In this document: piece after piece, positions 36,043 to 47,009 of the stretch
Numbering within the stretch: position 1 is the first letter of the stretch
How the letters are laid out: every line of letters starts with the position of its first letter
The notes under the pieces: generated by a model
The model's database searches: none
Told to the model about the DNA's origin: nothing
What the model saw: the letters and a program-made list of their open reading frames with translations, nothing else
Position numbers and translations under genes: made by a program
Assembly: GCA_036936605.1 (NCBI GenBank)
Contig: JAUPFV010000003.1
Span: forward strand, 153,110,997-153,174,996
Length of the DNA stretch: 64,000 bases
DNA from: Limnanthes douglasii subsp. nivea
Taxonomy: Eukaryota; Streptophyta; Magnoliopsida; Brassicales; Limnanthaceae
Reading direction: 5' to 3'

Positions 36043-36053
36043 TGGTATCAGAG
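36043..36053 (+). other. Primer-binding site of complete copia
   Basis: TGGTATCAGAG adjoins the 5' LTR, matching the initiator tRNA-Met priming site of plant copia elements. Confidence 0.85.
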
Positions 36054-36068
36054 ATATCCAGGCCTTCA

Positions 36069-37016
36069 ATGGCCAACATTGATTCACCACCCTTGAGCAG
36101 TGACTCACTTGGGTCAGTGTTCCCCAACAGCTTTTCCAGCAGCAACAAGAACCTGAATCTGCACACAATAAACAGCAACAACAATCACAACATCAAATTG
36201 GATAGAAACAATTATCTGCTTTGGAGGACCATGGTATTACCTATGGTCAAAGGAAACAAACTTGGAGGCTACATTACAGGAGACAAACCCTGTCTAGTCA
36301 GATTCATCACTGACTCAGAAGGAAATGGAGTCGAAAGTCCTGATTATGAGGACTGGGTTGCTAAAGATCAGCTACGCTTGGGCTGGCTTTATTCAACCAT
36401 GAGCCCAGTGGTAGCTGCTCAGCTAATGGAAGAGCAGACTTCAAAAGATCTCTCGGAAGCAGCAAGCAAACTCTCTGGCTCTCAAACAAGAGCCAGAATC
36501 ACATACTTTAAGTCTGAGTTTCAAATAACTCGTAAAGGTAATTTGTCAATGTTTGAGTATCTCAACAAGATGAAATCTATTTCTGATAACCTAATGCTTG
36601 ATGGTTGTGGTGTATCAATGGATGATCTGGTCACCCAAATTCTTGTTGGGTTGGACTCAGACTACACACCTATTGTGGTTAGTCTGACAGACAAAGAGGA
36701 CTTGTCTTGGTTGGACCTTCAAACTAGTCTGCTCACATTTGAGAGCAGACTTGAGCAACTATCAAATCTACAAAGCAGTGTGTCTAACTTGACTCTAGCA
36801 TCTGCCAACTTCACTCAAAAGACTGATTTCAAACAACAACAAAACAACAACAATTCACGAGGTTTCTATGGTGGTAATAGAGGACAAAACAGAGGGTTTA
36901 GAGGAAGGTCTAACTACTCAAGCAACAACAGAGGTAGAGGTGGTAGATTTTCTCAAAACAAGCCTACTTGTCAAATCTGTAGTAGATATGGTCACTCTGC
37001 CCCTGTCTTCTACTAG
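36069..37016 (+). pseudogene. Copia gag (complete element)
   Basis: Starts MANIDSPPLSSD at the first ATG after the primer site and is open for 315 codons. Blocks: LDRNNYLLWRTMVLPMVKGNK, YEDWVAKDQLRLGWLYSTMSP, FKSEFQITRKGNLSMFEYLNKM, SMDDLVTQILVGLD, an N/R/G-rich nucleocapsid tail and the zinc knuckle CQICSRYGHSAPVF. The fourth zinc ligand is Phe instead of Cys. The TAG at 37014 interrupts what is otherwise one frame with protease. Gag packages element RNA into virus-like particles. Confidence 0.93.
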
Positions 37017-37034
37017 AGAGATGATCCCTCTGTT

Positions 37035-38669
37035 ATGGGCTCTACACCTACTGATCAAGCTAAGAGTGACACTGAACAAGCAACATACATCACTACTCAA
37101 GACAACACTGGTGATACTGTCTGGTTTGCTGACAGTGGAGCAAGCCATCATGTCACAGGCAACTCAGGTTTGCTGACTCAAAAGTCTGAGTATTCAGGTA
37201 ATACGGGAGTGCTAGTTGGTAGTGGTCAAAGGTTGTCTATTAAACATATTGGGAGTGCCAATCTACACTTACTAGCCAAAACACCTATTTCCTTATCTAA
37301 TGTCCTACATGTTTCTTTAATAAACAAGAATCTAGTCTCTGTTTCTCAACTTACTAATAACAATAATGTTTTTATTGAATTTCATGATGGTGTTTGCTTT
37401 GTGAAGGACAAGGGAACAGGGACTACTCTTCTCAGAGGGACATCAAAGAATAGGCTCGACAGGTTGGAGAGCTACCCTAAGTTACAAGCAAACAAGGCTC
37501 TATATGGTTCACCACTAGTCTATGTTACTGAGTCTCAGTCTGTTATTTCTAATTCCCTAAATGATGGATGGAATAGGAAGCTTGGCCATCCGTCACGAAA
37601 CACTCTAAGTCATGTGCTGAAAACTTGTAATCTGAAAAACATTGAGAAAAATACATTGAGTTTTTGTGAGGCTTGCCAGTTGAGCAAGTCTCACACGTTA
37701 CCCTTTCCCTTATCCAATTCTCATGCTAGTAATATTCTAGACCTCATACACACTAATGTATGGGGTCCTTCTCCTATTCCATCTACAGAGGGTTATAGAT
37801 TCTATGTGATTTTCCTTGATGACTACTCAAGATATACCTGGTTCTACCCTATCAAAACTAAAAGTCAGGTCTTTACTGTCTTTCAAAACTTCAAAAAACT
37901 TGTTGAAAAGCAATTTGAAAGGTCTATCAAGGTGGTACAAAGTGATTGGGGTGGGGAGTTTAGACCACTTCTCTCGTTTGCCCAAAAACAAGATTTCATT
38001 CTTAGGAAGTCATGTCCTTATACATCAGCCCAAAATGGAAGGGCTGAGCGAAAGCACAGACACCTAGTTGAGACTGGGTTGACATTGCTAGCTCAGTCCT
38101 CTTTACCCTACAAATACTGGTCTCACTCCTTTGACACTGCTATCTATCTCATCAACAGACTACCTACCCCTATTATATCCAACAAGTCTCCCTATGAAGT
38201 TATGTTTCATAAAACACCCAACTATCTTACTCTCAAAACTTTTGGTTGTGCTTGCTATCCCTGTCTAAGGCCATACCAGTCACATAAATTCCAATTCCAT
38301 TCACCTAAATGTGTCTTTCTTGGATACAGTCAGTATCACAAAGGGTATGTTTGTTTAGGTTCAAATGGGAGGACATACATCTCTAGGAGTGTAGTCTTTA
38401 ATGAAACTGAGTTTCCTTTCTCTCGGGGTTTCCCTTATGGTCAACAAACTGAGTATGTTCCTAACTATTCTTATGGTTCTTGGCTTCCCAGTCTGCCAAG
38501 TTTGCTTGCAACCAGTGGTGACTCTCTACCTACATCAGCTACATCAGGTGATCTCTCTGGTCAGACAGCTCCACTGTCCCCTAATCCTACTCAAGGTACT
38601 CTCTCTCTCCAAGTAACCAAACTATTTCTACACATTTACAATCTTTCTCACCTAGTTAGTCAAATTTAA
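37035..38669 (+). pseudogene. Copia protease-integrase (complete element)
   Basis: In frame with gag past its TAG. Protease FADSGASHHVTG near 37125; GAG-pre-integrase (WNRKLGHPS, FCEACQLSKSHTLPF); integrase with HTNVWGP (first catalytic Asp is Asn here), SDWGGEFRP, and NGRAERKHRH carrying the third acidic residue; then the YLINRLPTPI and FGCACYPCLRPYQSHKF blocks. The frame ends in the linker before RT at 38669. Confidence 0.93.
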
Positions 38670-38689
38670 AGTCTACTAATTGTCATACA

Positions 38690-40580
38690 TTGACCAACCA
38701 ACAAATGACCCATTCCCCTTCTCATGATCATCCTGACAATAGTAAGATCCCACACACATATCAGTACCTTAACCCTAATCTATATGTCTGCCTACCCTTT
38801 TCATCTACTACACCTACACAGTCCTTCCCTCTCAAACACAAAACTCACACCATGAACACTAGGTCTCATGATGGTACACTCAAACCACAAACCCCTTATG
38901 TTGGACACTTAACCACTAGTGCTATGTCTACTCTTGAACCTACCAGGTACTCTGAAGCTACCTCTAATCCTGACTGGGTATCTGCTATGTATAATGAATA
39001 CAAAGCTCGTATGGTTAACAAAACCTGGTCTTTGGTTCCATGGTCCCCGGATCTAAACATTGCTGGGTGCAAATGGGTTTTCAAGTTGAAGCATAATTTT
39101 GATGGGTCTATTCAAAGGCATAAGGCAGGTTGGTAGCCAAAGGGTTTCATCAAACCCCTGGCATTGATTTTTCGGAAACATTCAGTCCTGTCATAAAACC
39201 CTCTACTGTCAGACTAGTTTTGGCTCTTGCTGTCTCTAAAGAGTGGGAGGTACGTCAACTTGACATTAATAATGCCTTTCTTAATAGGTTTCTTACTGAG
39301 TATTTCTACATGACTCACCTGAGGGCTTTCAAGACTCGATGCACCCCACACTTGTGTGTAAATTGCACAAAGCCTTGTATGGGCTGAAGCAGGCACTAAG
39401 GGCCTTGTACTCTAGGCTTAGAGACACTCTTCTGAGTTGGGGCTTCACCAACTCTAGGGCTGGCTGTTCTCTATTTTACTATGTGTCCAAGACCACCATT
39501 GTTCTTATCCTAGTCTACGTTGACGACATTTTGGTCACAGGGTCACAAATAGACTATCTGACACAGTTCATTCACAAGCTTAATGCTCTATTTTCCCTCA
39601 AGGATATGGGGTCACTTCACCTCTTCTTAGGCATCGAGGTGTATCGTTCCCCCACTTGAAATTACCTAACTCAGCATCAATATATAGTAAACTTACTTGT
39701 TGCTCAAGGGTTGTCCTTCTCCAAGCCATTACCTACACCCATGACTGTCGGTGTCCATCTGTCTAGCTCCTCTGGCACTCCTCTCACTGATCCTACACAA
39801 TACAGAAGCCTGTTAGGAGCGCTTCAGTACCTCACACACACAAGGCCTGACATTGCCTGTGCGGTGAACAAGTTAAGTCAGTATCAACAGAATCCACACA
39901 CAACTCACTGGCAATCACTAAAGAGAGTTTTGAGGTACTTATCTGGCTCCAGGTGGCTTGGTCTTCACATTAAGCCCTATGGTCACCTCCAGCTCCATGG
40001 TTTTTCTGATGCCGACTGGGCTTCCTCTCCAGTTGACAGGCGTAGCGTTGGTGCCTACTGTGTCTACTTGGGCAATTCTTTAATTTCTTGGTCTTCGAAG
40101 AAACATAATGTTGTGGCTCGTTCGTCAACAGAATCGGAGTATAGGGCTCTTGCAAATCTATCGTCTGAGCTGATGTGGTTGCGATCAGTACTTTCAGAGA
40201 TCAAACTCCCACCGTCTCCACCGTCGATCCTCTGGTGCGATAATCTCGGGGCAAGTTCCCTTGCTTCCAATCCAGTGTTTCATACACGAACTAAGCACAT
40301 CGAACTGGATGTGCACTTCGTTCGTAATCAAGTATTCGAGGGTGATCTCCAGGTCCGCTACGTTCCTTCCCACGATCAACTCGCCGACTGTCTGACTAAA
40401 CCTCTCACTCACGCACGCTTTCTATTTTTGCGAGACAAACTTGGTCTCTCAAATTCGCCCCTTCGTTTGCGGGGGGATGTTAAGGATACACCTCAACGAC
40501 CGGTTAAGGGTGTTGTCGGCGTTCTGATGACATCCACACCGGCAGTGGAAGAAGAACGGAGGAGAAGAGAAGTCAGCTAG
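38690..40580 (+). pseudogene. Copia RT and RNase H, reading into the 3' LTR
   Basis: RT starts in another frame (SNPDWVSAMYNEYKA, CKWVFKLKH), shifts near 39130 (KGFHQTPGIDF, LDINNAFLN) and near 39340 (KALYGLKQA, YVDDILVTG). After a TGA at 39657 the same frame carries RNase H from 39711: HTRPDIACAV, STESEYRALANLSSEL, LWCDNLGASSLASNP, TKHIELDVHF, DCLTKPL. The last frame stays open through the polypurine tract (coding LRLRGD) and stops at 40580, about 100 bp inside the 3' LTR. Active-site residues of RT and RNase H remain. Confidence 0.93.
40466..40477 (+). other. Polypurine tract of complete copia
   Basis: GTTTGCGGGGGGA directly precedes the 3' LTR start TGTTAAGG, and codes for part of the pol C-terminus in the open frame. 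Confidence 0.75.
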
Positions 40581-40963
40581 GGTTGTAAATCCCTAAGTGA
40601 CTGACTTCTCTTCACTAATCAGAAACGACTCATTGAGTTGTCGTTTGGACCATCCTCAAGGGTCCATCGGGTCATTCATTAGACAAGGCCCATGACCCAC
40701 TGCTGGTGACCCTCTCTAATATATCACACGTAATTAAGTCATGCTGGTCCTAGTAACACTCTTGTACAAAATTCAGCATTTAGCATTAGTCTCTTATTTA
40801 CAAGTATACCACTGTAACAATAAAGATTCCTTCACAGCCTGTACCAACTACCTATATATATGGTAGTGCTGTGAATGTACAAAGATTAAGAAAACAGAAA
40901 GAATAAAAATTTGTTACAAGCTCTCTCTCTTCTTCTTCCTCCATAGCTACAAGCTTTGTTACT
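40478..40963 (+). repeat. 3' LTR of complete copia
   Basis: 486 bp, starting TGTTAAGGATACACC and ending CTTTGTTACT, followed by the CTGGC target duplication. Confidence 0.88.
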
Positions 40964-40968
40964 CTGGC

Positions 40969-41389
40969 CATCAGAGTTTCCACGAGGAATCGTTGCAAGT
41001 AATAAAAGTTCCACCATCGTTGCATCTTACCTTTGCGCAGGCTGTGACTAAAGTAAACCTATAAAAGTAAGTCCCTCGCGAGTTGTATTGTCTAGTTCTG
41101 GTGAGGTCGAGTGTGGATCCCAACTTTGGTACGGTGGATGCTTGTACCCGATAGAGGATAAGAACACATGCATAAAACAGTCTGAAAAGCAACTGTTCTT
41201 CGACGAACAACACTATCTATAAACTTAAATCCTTATTAAACACAAATGAAACCGAACCACAATAATATTTGATTAAATATACAAAGATAATTCTAGATTG
41301 ATCTGGTTTAACACTTTAAATACTCTTGATATACCAAAATCAATCCAAAACATACAAAAATAAAAAAAAAATAAAAAAAATTTATACTT
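40969..41389. other. Unassigned flank of the copia insertion
   Basis: A higher-GC patch (40969-41220) with an 80-codon open frame on the minus strand (41213 to 40971) that I do not recognise, then AT-rich DNA. It could be a piece of a host exon or an older LTR element. ATCAGAG shortly after the LTR resembles a primer site. Confidence 0.4.
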
Positions 41390-41745
41390 ACTCTTTTAAT
41401 ACAGTAAAGTGTTTGACCTGATTTCGGTTGTCTAGCCGGTATAATAATTTTACTATTAAAAACTGATTGATTATATTGATATATTCATACATTCTATTTT
41501 TCTTACCATGTTTACAAATAATATAGAAAAGGATATCTCTTATGTTTTATCCTACCACGTGTACCTCATTTGGATTGCAGGTACGCTTGTTGATTTGATA
41601 AAAATAAAATCCTTTTAAACAATGTAAAATTGTTGGGCAATTATCCGACCATCTGAACAAGCTTCAAAGACATGATGATTCTCATATAAATTAGTGAATA
41701 TTAAAAATAATATTTAGTTTGGAGATGAGAGGATTTAAAGACGAT
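41390..41745. repeat. Direct repeat B
   Basis: Partner of 34607-35045 in the same orientation, diverged and with only one copy of the 99-bp module. Together they bracket the MITE and the complete copia. Confidence 0.8.
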
Positions 41746-42408
41746 ATATATATATAAAGAAAAAGTACCCGTAAATATTGTTTTTTGATGATCAAAATAT
41801 TGCTAATAGACGTTTGATCACGCTAAAAAACTATAATTATATTTTCTTAACGATTTTTGTTTTTAAAGAATTTTGTATATTTAGAATTATAGATTGTAAA
41901 AAATTTAAAAATAGAATGGACTGAATATTTTTATAGCAAACAGAATTAGTTCTATCAATAATATTTTTTAATATTTTTTAGATTTGTTTTTTCCTTAACA
42001 TGTTAGACCAAAGATAACCAAATATGCGAGATCATACATAACCAACATGCGAGACCAGTCATAAATAAACATGCGAGACCAAATATAACCAAAAATATTT
42101 TTGACCAAACATAAAAAAATATATGTGAAATTAGATATAAATAAACATGCAACATGAGACATAAATAAACATGCGAGACATGTATTGCATTCTTAATTTT
42201 ATGATTTTAATGATGCGATACCAGATCACTAGATATGACGAAAATAAATAACCAATAAATCTAATTTTGTTCGTCTTCGGAAAACCATTATTTATTATAC
42301 ATTTTCTCGCATATTATTATGTTTGGCGATCATTTATTATTTATTATGTATGTTGGAAGGTAGTATAATTTGGTGTGAATTTTTTTATTTATTTCCATGT
42401 GTATATAA
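41746..42408. other. AT-rich spacer with degenerate short repeats
   Basis: From about 42000 to 42185 the motif AACATGCGAGACC with A-rich spacers recurs about six times, with drift. No gene seen. Confidence 0.55.
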
Positions 42409-43028
42409 TGTGAAGAATAAATTTCATCCCATAGAGGAACCTCAATCCCACAGTGCCAAGATTGAACATAAAAGAGTGTATATAAGTGTGGACCAACCTC
42501 AAGTAGCAAGAGGTCTTTTTGGAGTAAACCCAAAAGCAAACCCGTGCGCGCTTCCGTGCGCAAAGCGGACAATATCTTGCTAGACCGTGAGGTCCGTCAC
42601 ACACTCTCACACCAATTCTAACATGGTATCAGAGCCATAAATGGCTTAACCGCCGAATTTCCGACAATATCTTGCAAGTCCGTGAGGTCCGTCACAATCT
42701 CTCACACTAATTCTAACATGGTATCGACAATATCTTGCAAGTCCGTGAGGTCCGTCACAATCTCTCACACTAATTCTAACATGGTATCAGAGCCATAAAT
42801 GGCTTAACCGCCAAATTTACGGGATTAAGTTTAAGGGGAAATGTGAAGAATAAAATTTATCCCATAGGAACACCAATCCCACATTGCCAAGATTGAACAT
42901 AAAAGAGTGTATATAAGTGTGGACCAACCTCAACTATCAAGAGGCCTTTTGGGGTACACCCAAAAGCAAACCCGTACGCGCCTCCGTGCGCAAAGCGGAC
43001 AATATCTCACTAAACAGTGATGTCCGAA
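42409..43028 (+). mobile_element. TRIM-type LTR element with amplified primer-site region
   Basis: 5' LTR 42409-42623 (TGTGAAGAATAA ... TTCTAACA, 215 bp) is followed by TGGTATCAGAGCC. The purine tract AAGGGGAAA precedes a second TGTGAAGAATAA at 42842, the 3' LTR, which is cut near 43028. The internal region is about 218 bp and holds two tandem copies of a 63-bp unit (42663 and 42726), each containing LTR-end plus primer-site sequence. No coding capacity, as expected of TRIMs, which depend on other elements. Confidence 0.85.
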
Positions 43029-43033
43029 TAGTA

Positions 43034-43777
43034 AAGGTTCAATCCTTAGTGTTACCTTGATATTCGAATATTTGGAATTTGTAATATACTAATGTGAAAT
43101 TTGTTACCTTGATATTCGAATATTTGGAATTTGTAATATACTAATGTGAAATTCAATCGTTACGATATTTCATTTATGCATAAATTTGATATTTGATATG
43201 ATTGTGTTTAGTAGATCATGAATTACACTAAAATGCGAGAAGATTGTTATTTATTTTAGTGTAATTGGATCGACTAGTCGACTAATTTAATCATGATATT
43301 TTATCAAACAAGTCGTATTGTGCGGAGCGCACGCTTGTTACATTAAATCATTAATAGCGGGGTCAAGGGGCGGAGCCCCTTGCGGGGTCCAAGGGGTGGA
43401 GCCCCTGACTTGGGTCGAGCTGACCTGTTAGCTTGAAATTTTTTTATTTTGGTTAAATCGGCTATTGTTGCAAGTCAACAAAATTTCGAAATTGAAAATT
43501 TGACCGTTTTATTCAAATTTTAAATTTCAGCCGTTTTATTACAAAACCAGTTTAGAGACCTTAACTGCCCTAACTTCCAAACTGTTTTTTTTGTTGGTCG
43601 AATTTATAAATATGGGTTCTGTTGAAAAAGGAGATCATATCATTTTCATCCTCTCTATTCAAAATTGTATCTCTGATTTTATCAAATTGAAATTTTTGGA
43701 GAACCCCAAAAATATTTCAATAAGAAATTGTTTACAAGACTTTAGAGATTATCCGGAAACGAAACACTGTTTTCTAC
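43034..43777 (+). repeat. Dispersed LTR-like repeat, direct copy
   Basis: Matches 61713-62222 in inverted orientation, with the same end points (AAGGTTCAATCC ... TTTTCTAC). Contains a tandem copy of about 54 bp (TTACCTTGATATTCG... at 43052 and 43106), the palindrome TCGACTAGTCGA, GGGGCGGAGCCCC blocks near 43370-43410 and a TTTATAAATA box near 43603. Composition suggests an LTR, but no partner LTR or primer site abuts it. Confidence 0.72.
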
Positions 43778-43889
43778 AAAAAAAACCATACAAAATTATA
43801 GTCCTTAATTTCTGAACAGTGTTTAGGACTTAATTATGTCATGTATTAGGTCACTTAAAACACTTAGTGTTTTGATTCGTCGGGTCCGG

Positions 43890-44125
43890 CTTCAACCGCT
43901 CCTTCAAGCCTCAATAAAATTCATTAAAATAAGCCCTAAACACAAGGGCAAGTTCAAGCCTTTAACAGAAAACATGTTAAAATCGTGTTAAATTATCCCA
44001 AAGACAACTCATTTATTGATTTTAGACACATAATACAATTATGGATAATATTATACAAATTTGATATCCCTATATAGACAATTGTATATCCTCTACAACT
44101 ATTAATAATCATATCTATCATGAAA
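43890..44125. repeat. Dispersed repeat, copy 2
   Basis: Partner of 7490-7735 (GGCAAGTTCAAGCC, AACATGTTAAAA, CTACAACTATTAATAATC, CATGAAAGAAA). Function unknown. Confidence 0.5.
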
Positions 44126-44489
44126 GAAAAAAAAAAATATATATAAAAAAAATATGCAAAAGCAAAAACATTAAAAAAATTATATTATTTACCATTTATG
44201 TCTCACATTTTATATACTTGAATGGACTTCTGAGAAAATTTTCCTAGCGAAGAAGTCACACCTTTTAAAAAATGTGATTTGAAAATCGACAAAATATATC
44301 CTCTCGATTGCATCGGGTGAATGATAATATACTCTGCGCAAAACATATATGATATAATTGATAGATTAAGTTAGTTCCTGATTTTTAGGGTACTGGGAGT
44401 TTTTATTTCAGTTATATGTACGGCTACCTAAGTTATTTGTTTCATTCATTCGAATTTTTTTTCTTTAATTTATTTCTAGAATCTAACAT

Positions 44490-46330
44490 CTCGTATCAGA
44501 GGCAAAAATAGGAAAACATTATTTTGGGAAAATGAGATCAGAAAGAAGTAGCGGTTTCTCTTAATCTACTTCGTTCGGAAGATGCTCATAGAGACTCTAC
44601 TTCTTTCGAAGGAATATTGGACGGTTGTGGAATATGGATTTTCACAACGAGTGTTAGGGGATGTCTTGCCTCTACAATAAAATAAGACGTTGGAGGAGAT
44701 GCAGTTGAAGGATCTCAAAATCTCATAATTATTTGAGACCTCAAATAACGATAACGCACGAGGAGACCTCAAAGGAGCTCTGGGATTCGATGAAAATAAA
44801 GTGTCAAAGAAACGTTTGAGTACATAGAGTGCAACTAAATCGGTTAAGAAAAGAGTTTAGGATCTTTACGATTAAGAAAGTTGAATCAATCAAGGATTAC
44901 TTTCGTCGAATAATGGTGATTGCAAATGACATGAGGAATTTAGGAAAATATATGACTGATGTCATGATCGTAAAGAAAATATTGGGAACTCTCGATGAGA
45001 AATTCATTTAAGAGGTTTGCTTCATTAAAGAAGCAAAAGACATTGATTCATTCTCAGTTGATGCCCTAAAGTTCACTTCTTGTACATGAATGAAAACTGA
45101 TAAAAGAGGGAGATGAACAAATAACACTTACAGTCTCAACATATGGAGGATATTGAGGTAGAGAAACATGACGATATGGAGGAATAAGATGATATGGAGG
45201 CAGAGGAAGAGGTCCTAAATCCTAAAATAAAGAAAACATTTAATGCTATAAATGTCATCATTTAGTACATTATTAATATGAGTGCCAAAGATCGGCAAAT
45301 CAAGTGACTTATGCAGATGAAAAGGAAATATAAGAGATGTTACTTATGACCTATATTGAAAATCCAGAAGATAAGAAAGAAGACATATGGTTTCTAGACT
45401 CAAGTTGCAACAATCATATGTTTGGTGATTCAAGTATGTTAAGTGAAATAGAATAAGGTTTTAGAAGGATATATAGGTTGTGACATCATAAAAGGATGGA
45501 AGTAGTTAGAAAAGGAACTGTAAGACTAATTTTTGGAGGAATCAATCATGTGGTAGAAGATGTGTCCATAATGTACCTGATTTGAAAAGCAACCTTCTCT
45601 ATTCTGGTAAGCTTCAAGAGAGAGGTTTGGATGTGTTAATAAAATCAAATCAATCCATAATCTATCATCCTACGAAATGTCTTATCATAAAGTGCAGGAT
45701 GACATCAAACAGGATGTTGATAATAACATCAAGCATACAGTCAATCAATTTAGAGATGTCTTTAAAAACTAATGTCTAAGACCAGTATCAGTTTTGGCAA
45801 AGAAGATACGGACATCTCAACTATACGGGATTAAAGGCTTTTAGCAACAAAGAGATGGTGAGAGGCATGACGAGACTTACTGAAACAAAAGTTGTATGTA
45901 CATATTTTCTGAAATAAAAAAAGGAAAGAGATGTTATTCCATATTACATATTAGAGTTAGTTCACTCTGATATTTGTCGTCCAATTTCTCCAACTTTCAA
46001 TGGTGGAAAATAGTATTTCATATGCTTTATTGATGATTTTAGTAGAAAGTTATGGGTACAATTTATGGCATACAAAACTGTTGCTTTTAGTCTCATTAAA
46101 GATTTTAAAAGTCGTGTAGAAAAGGAATATGGTTTATCTATTAACTTTTTGAGAACAAATCATGGTGGTGAGTTGACACTGAATGAGTTCATCGAGTTTT
46201 GCAATGCGAATGAGATGAAAAGAAAAATTACTACATTTTATACGTGACCACAAAATGGTGTCCCCGAGAGGAAAAAAAGAATTGTGTTGAACAAGGTGAG
46301 GAGTTTATAAGCAGTAGGATATGAAGAAAC
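44490..46330 (+). pseudogene. Copia relic: gag, protease, integrase
   Basis: A primer-site-like CGTATCAGAGGC (44494) follows CTAACA. Gag is recognisable at 44829-45011 (LRKEFRIFTIKKVESIKDYFRR, MIVKKILGTLDEKF), a CX2CX4HX4C knuckle near 45245 (CYKCHHLVHY), protease WFLDSSCNNHMFGD near 45389, and integrase HSDICRPISP near 45963, FIDDFSRKLWV, LRTNHGGELT and PERKKR near 46270. Many stops. RT is missing; the sequence breaks near 46340. Confidence 0.87.
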
Positions 46331-46534
46331 TATTTAGATAATAAGAGTTCTAGAGTTATATTTTTAATGGTTCTAGAGTTATATTTTGTTTTGCTAGACG
46401 TTTGGATCATATCAGTAAGATATTTCTAGAGTGAAGAGAGGGAAATAGTTATCGGAAGACGAAAGTCAATGATGGTTCAATGTTATCGGATTATCATGAC
46501 TACGTTGATGGTTTCACGACTTTTACTTGTATGT

Positions 46535-47008
46535 ATAGTAAAAATTGGGTATTGGATTCGGTTCTTGCATTCCAGATGACTTCCAATACGTATTGTTTTA
46601 AATAAAATATATTTTTATAGATGGAAAGGTAATCGTCGAGGATTATGAATCATGTGTTGTCATAAGAATGAGAACTACTTTGATCAAGTTGTATAGAGAA
46701 CTTGAGAATGTAATAACAAACATGCCTAAATTTAAACAAAACCTTATTTACCACAGAATGTTAGATAAGGAAAGTTTTACTTATCAAGGTGGAAACTATA
46801 TACATATTTTCTTTTACTGCCCACTTGTTAATACCAAAATATATTGGAATAATAGTGTGTTACCTATAGAAGGGTTCTAGTGGTCTTTTATGGAAAAATA
46901 TTAAACCAAGTTTTTGGTATTTGAATCTTGAGCATGTAAATCAGAAGAGCCTTATTGAGCTAATTAAAGGATGGTTATTGGAGGAGAAACATCTTCAGAT
47001 TGTAAAAA
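46535..47008 (+). pseudogene. Second copia fragment: protease and GAG-pre-integrase
   Basis: A protease-like NWVLDSVLAFQMTSNTY near 46550 (family WVLDSACSxHMT), then VITNMPKFKQNLIYHRMLDKESF near 46710 and WYLNLEHVNQKSLIELIKGWLL near 46916. These match the NVxYVPxLxxNLIS and HxRLGHxSxxGLxEL blocks of copia. It differs in type from the preceding relic, so it is probably a separate insertion. Confidence 0.75.
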
Positions 47009-47009
47009 A

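Larger units (their letters stand above)
35557..40963 (+). mobile_element. Structurally complete Ty1/copia retrotransposon
   Basis: A 5.4-kb element with two 486-bp LTRs, a primer site, gag-pol and a polypurine tract. CTGGC flanks it at 35552-35556 and 40964-40968, a 5-bp target duplication. LTRs differ by about 22 substitutions by eye, no indels. gag-pol carries a TAG after gag and several later lesions, so it is not autonomous. It is the reference for the copia relics at 2537, 11159, 21420 and 54450. Confidence 0.92.

Noticed and set aside
40964..40985. Primer-site-like ATCAGAG just after the 3' LTR, suggesting a tandem LTR element
   Set aside because: The CTGGC target duplication explains the junction and nothing downstream resembles gag.
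42323..42583. 86-codon frame near 42.4 kb as a gene
   Set aside because: It lies across the TRIM LTR and reflects LTR sequence, with no homologous protein recognised.
42409..43028. Cassandra-type TRIM carrying a 5S rRNA promoter
   Set aside because: No 5S-like internal promoter boxes could be recognised in the LTR.
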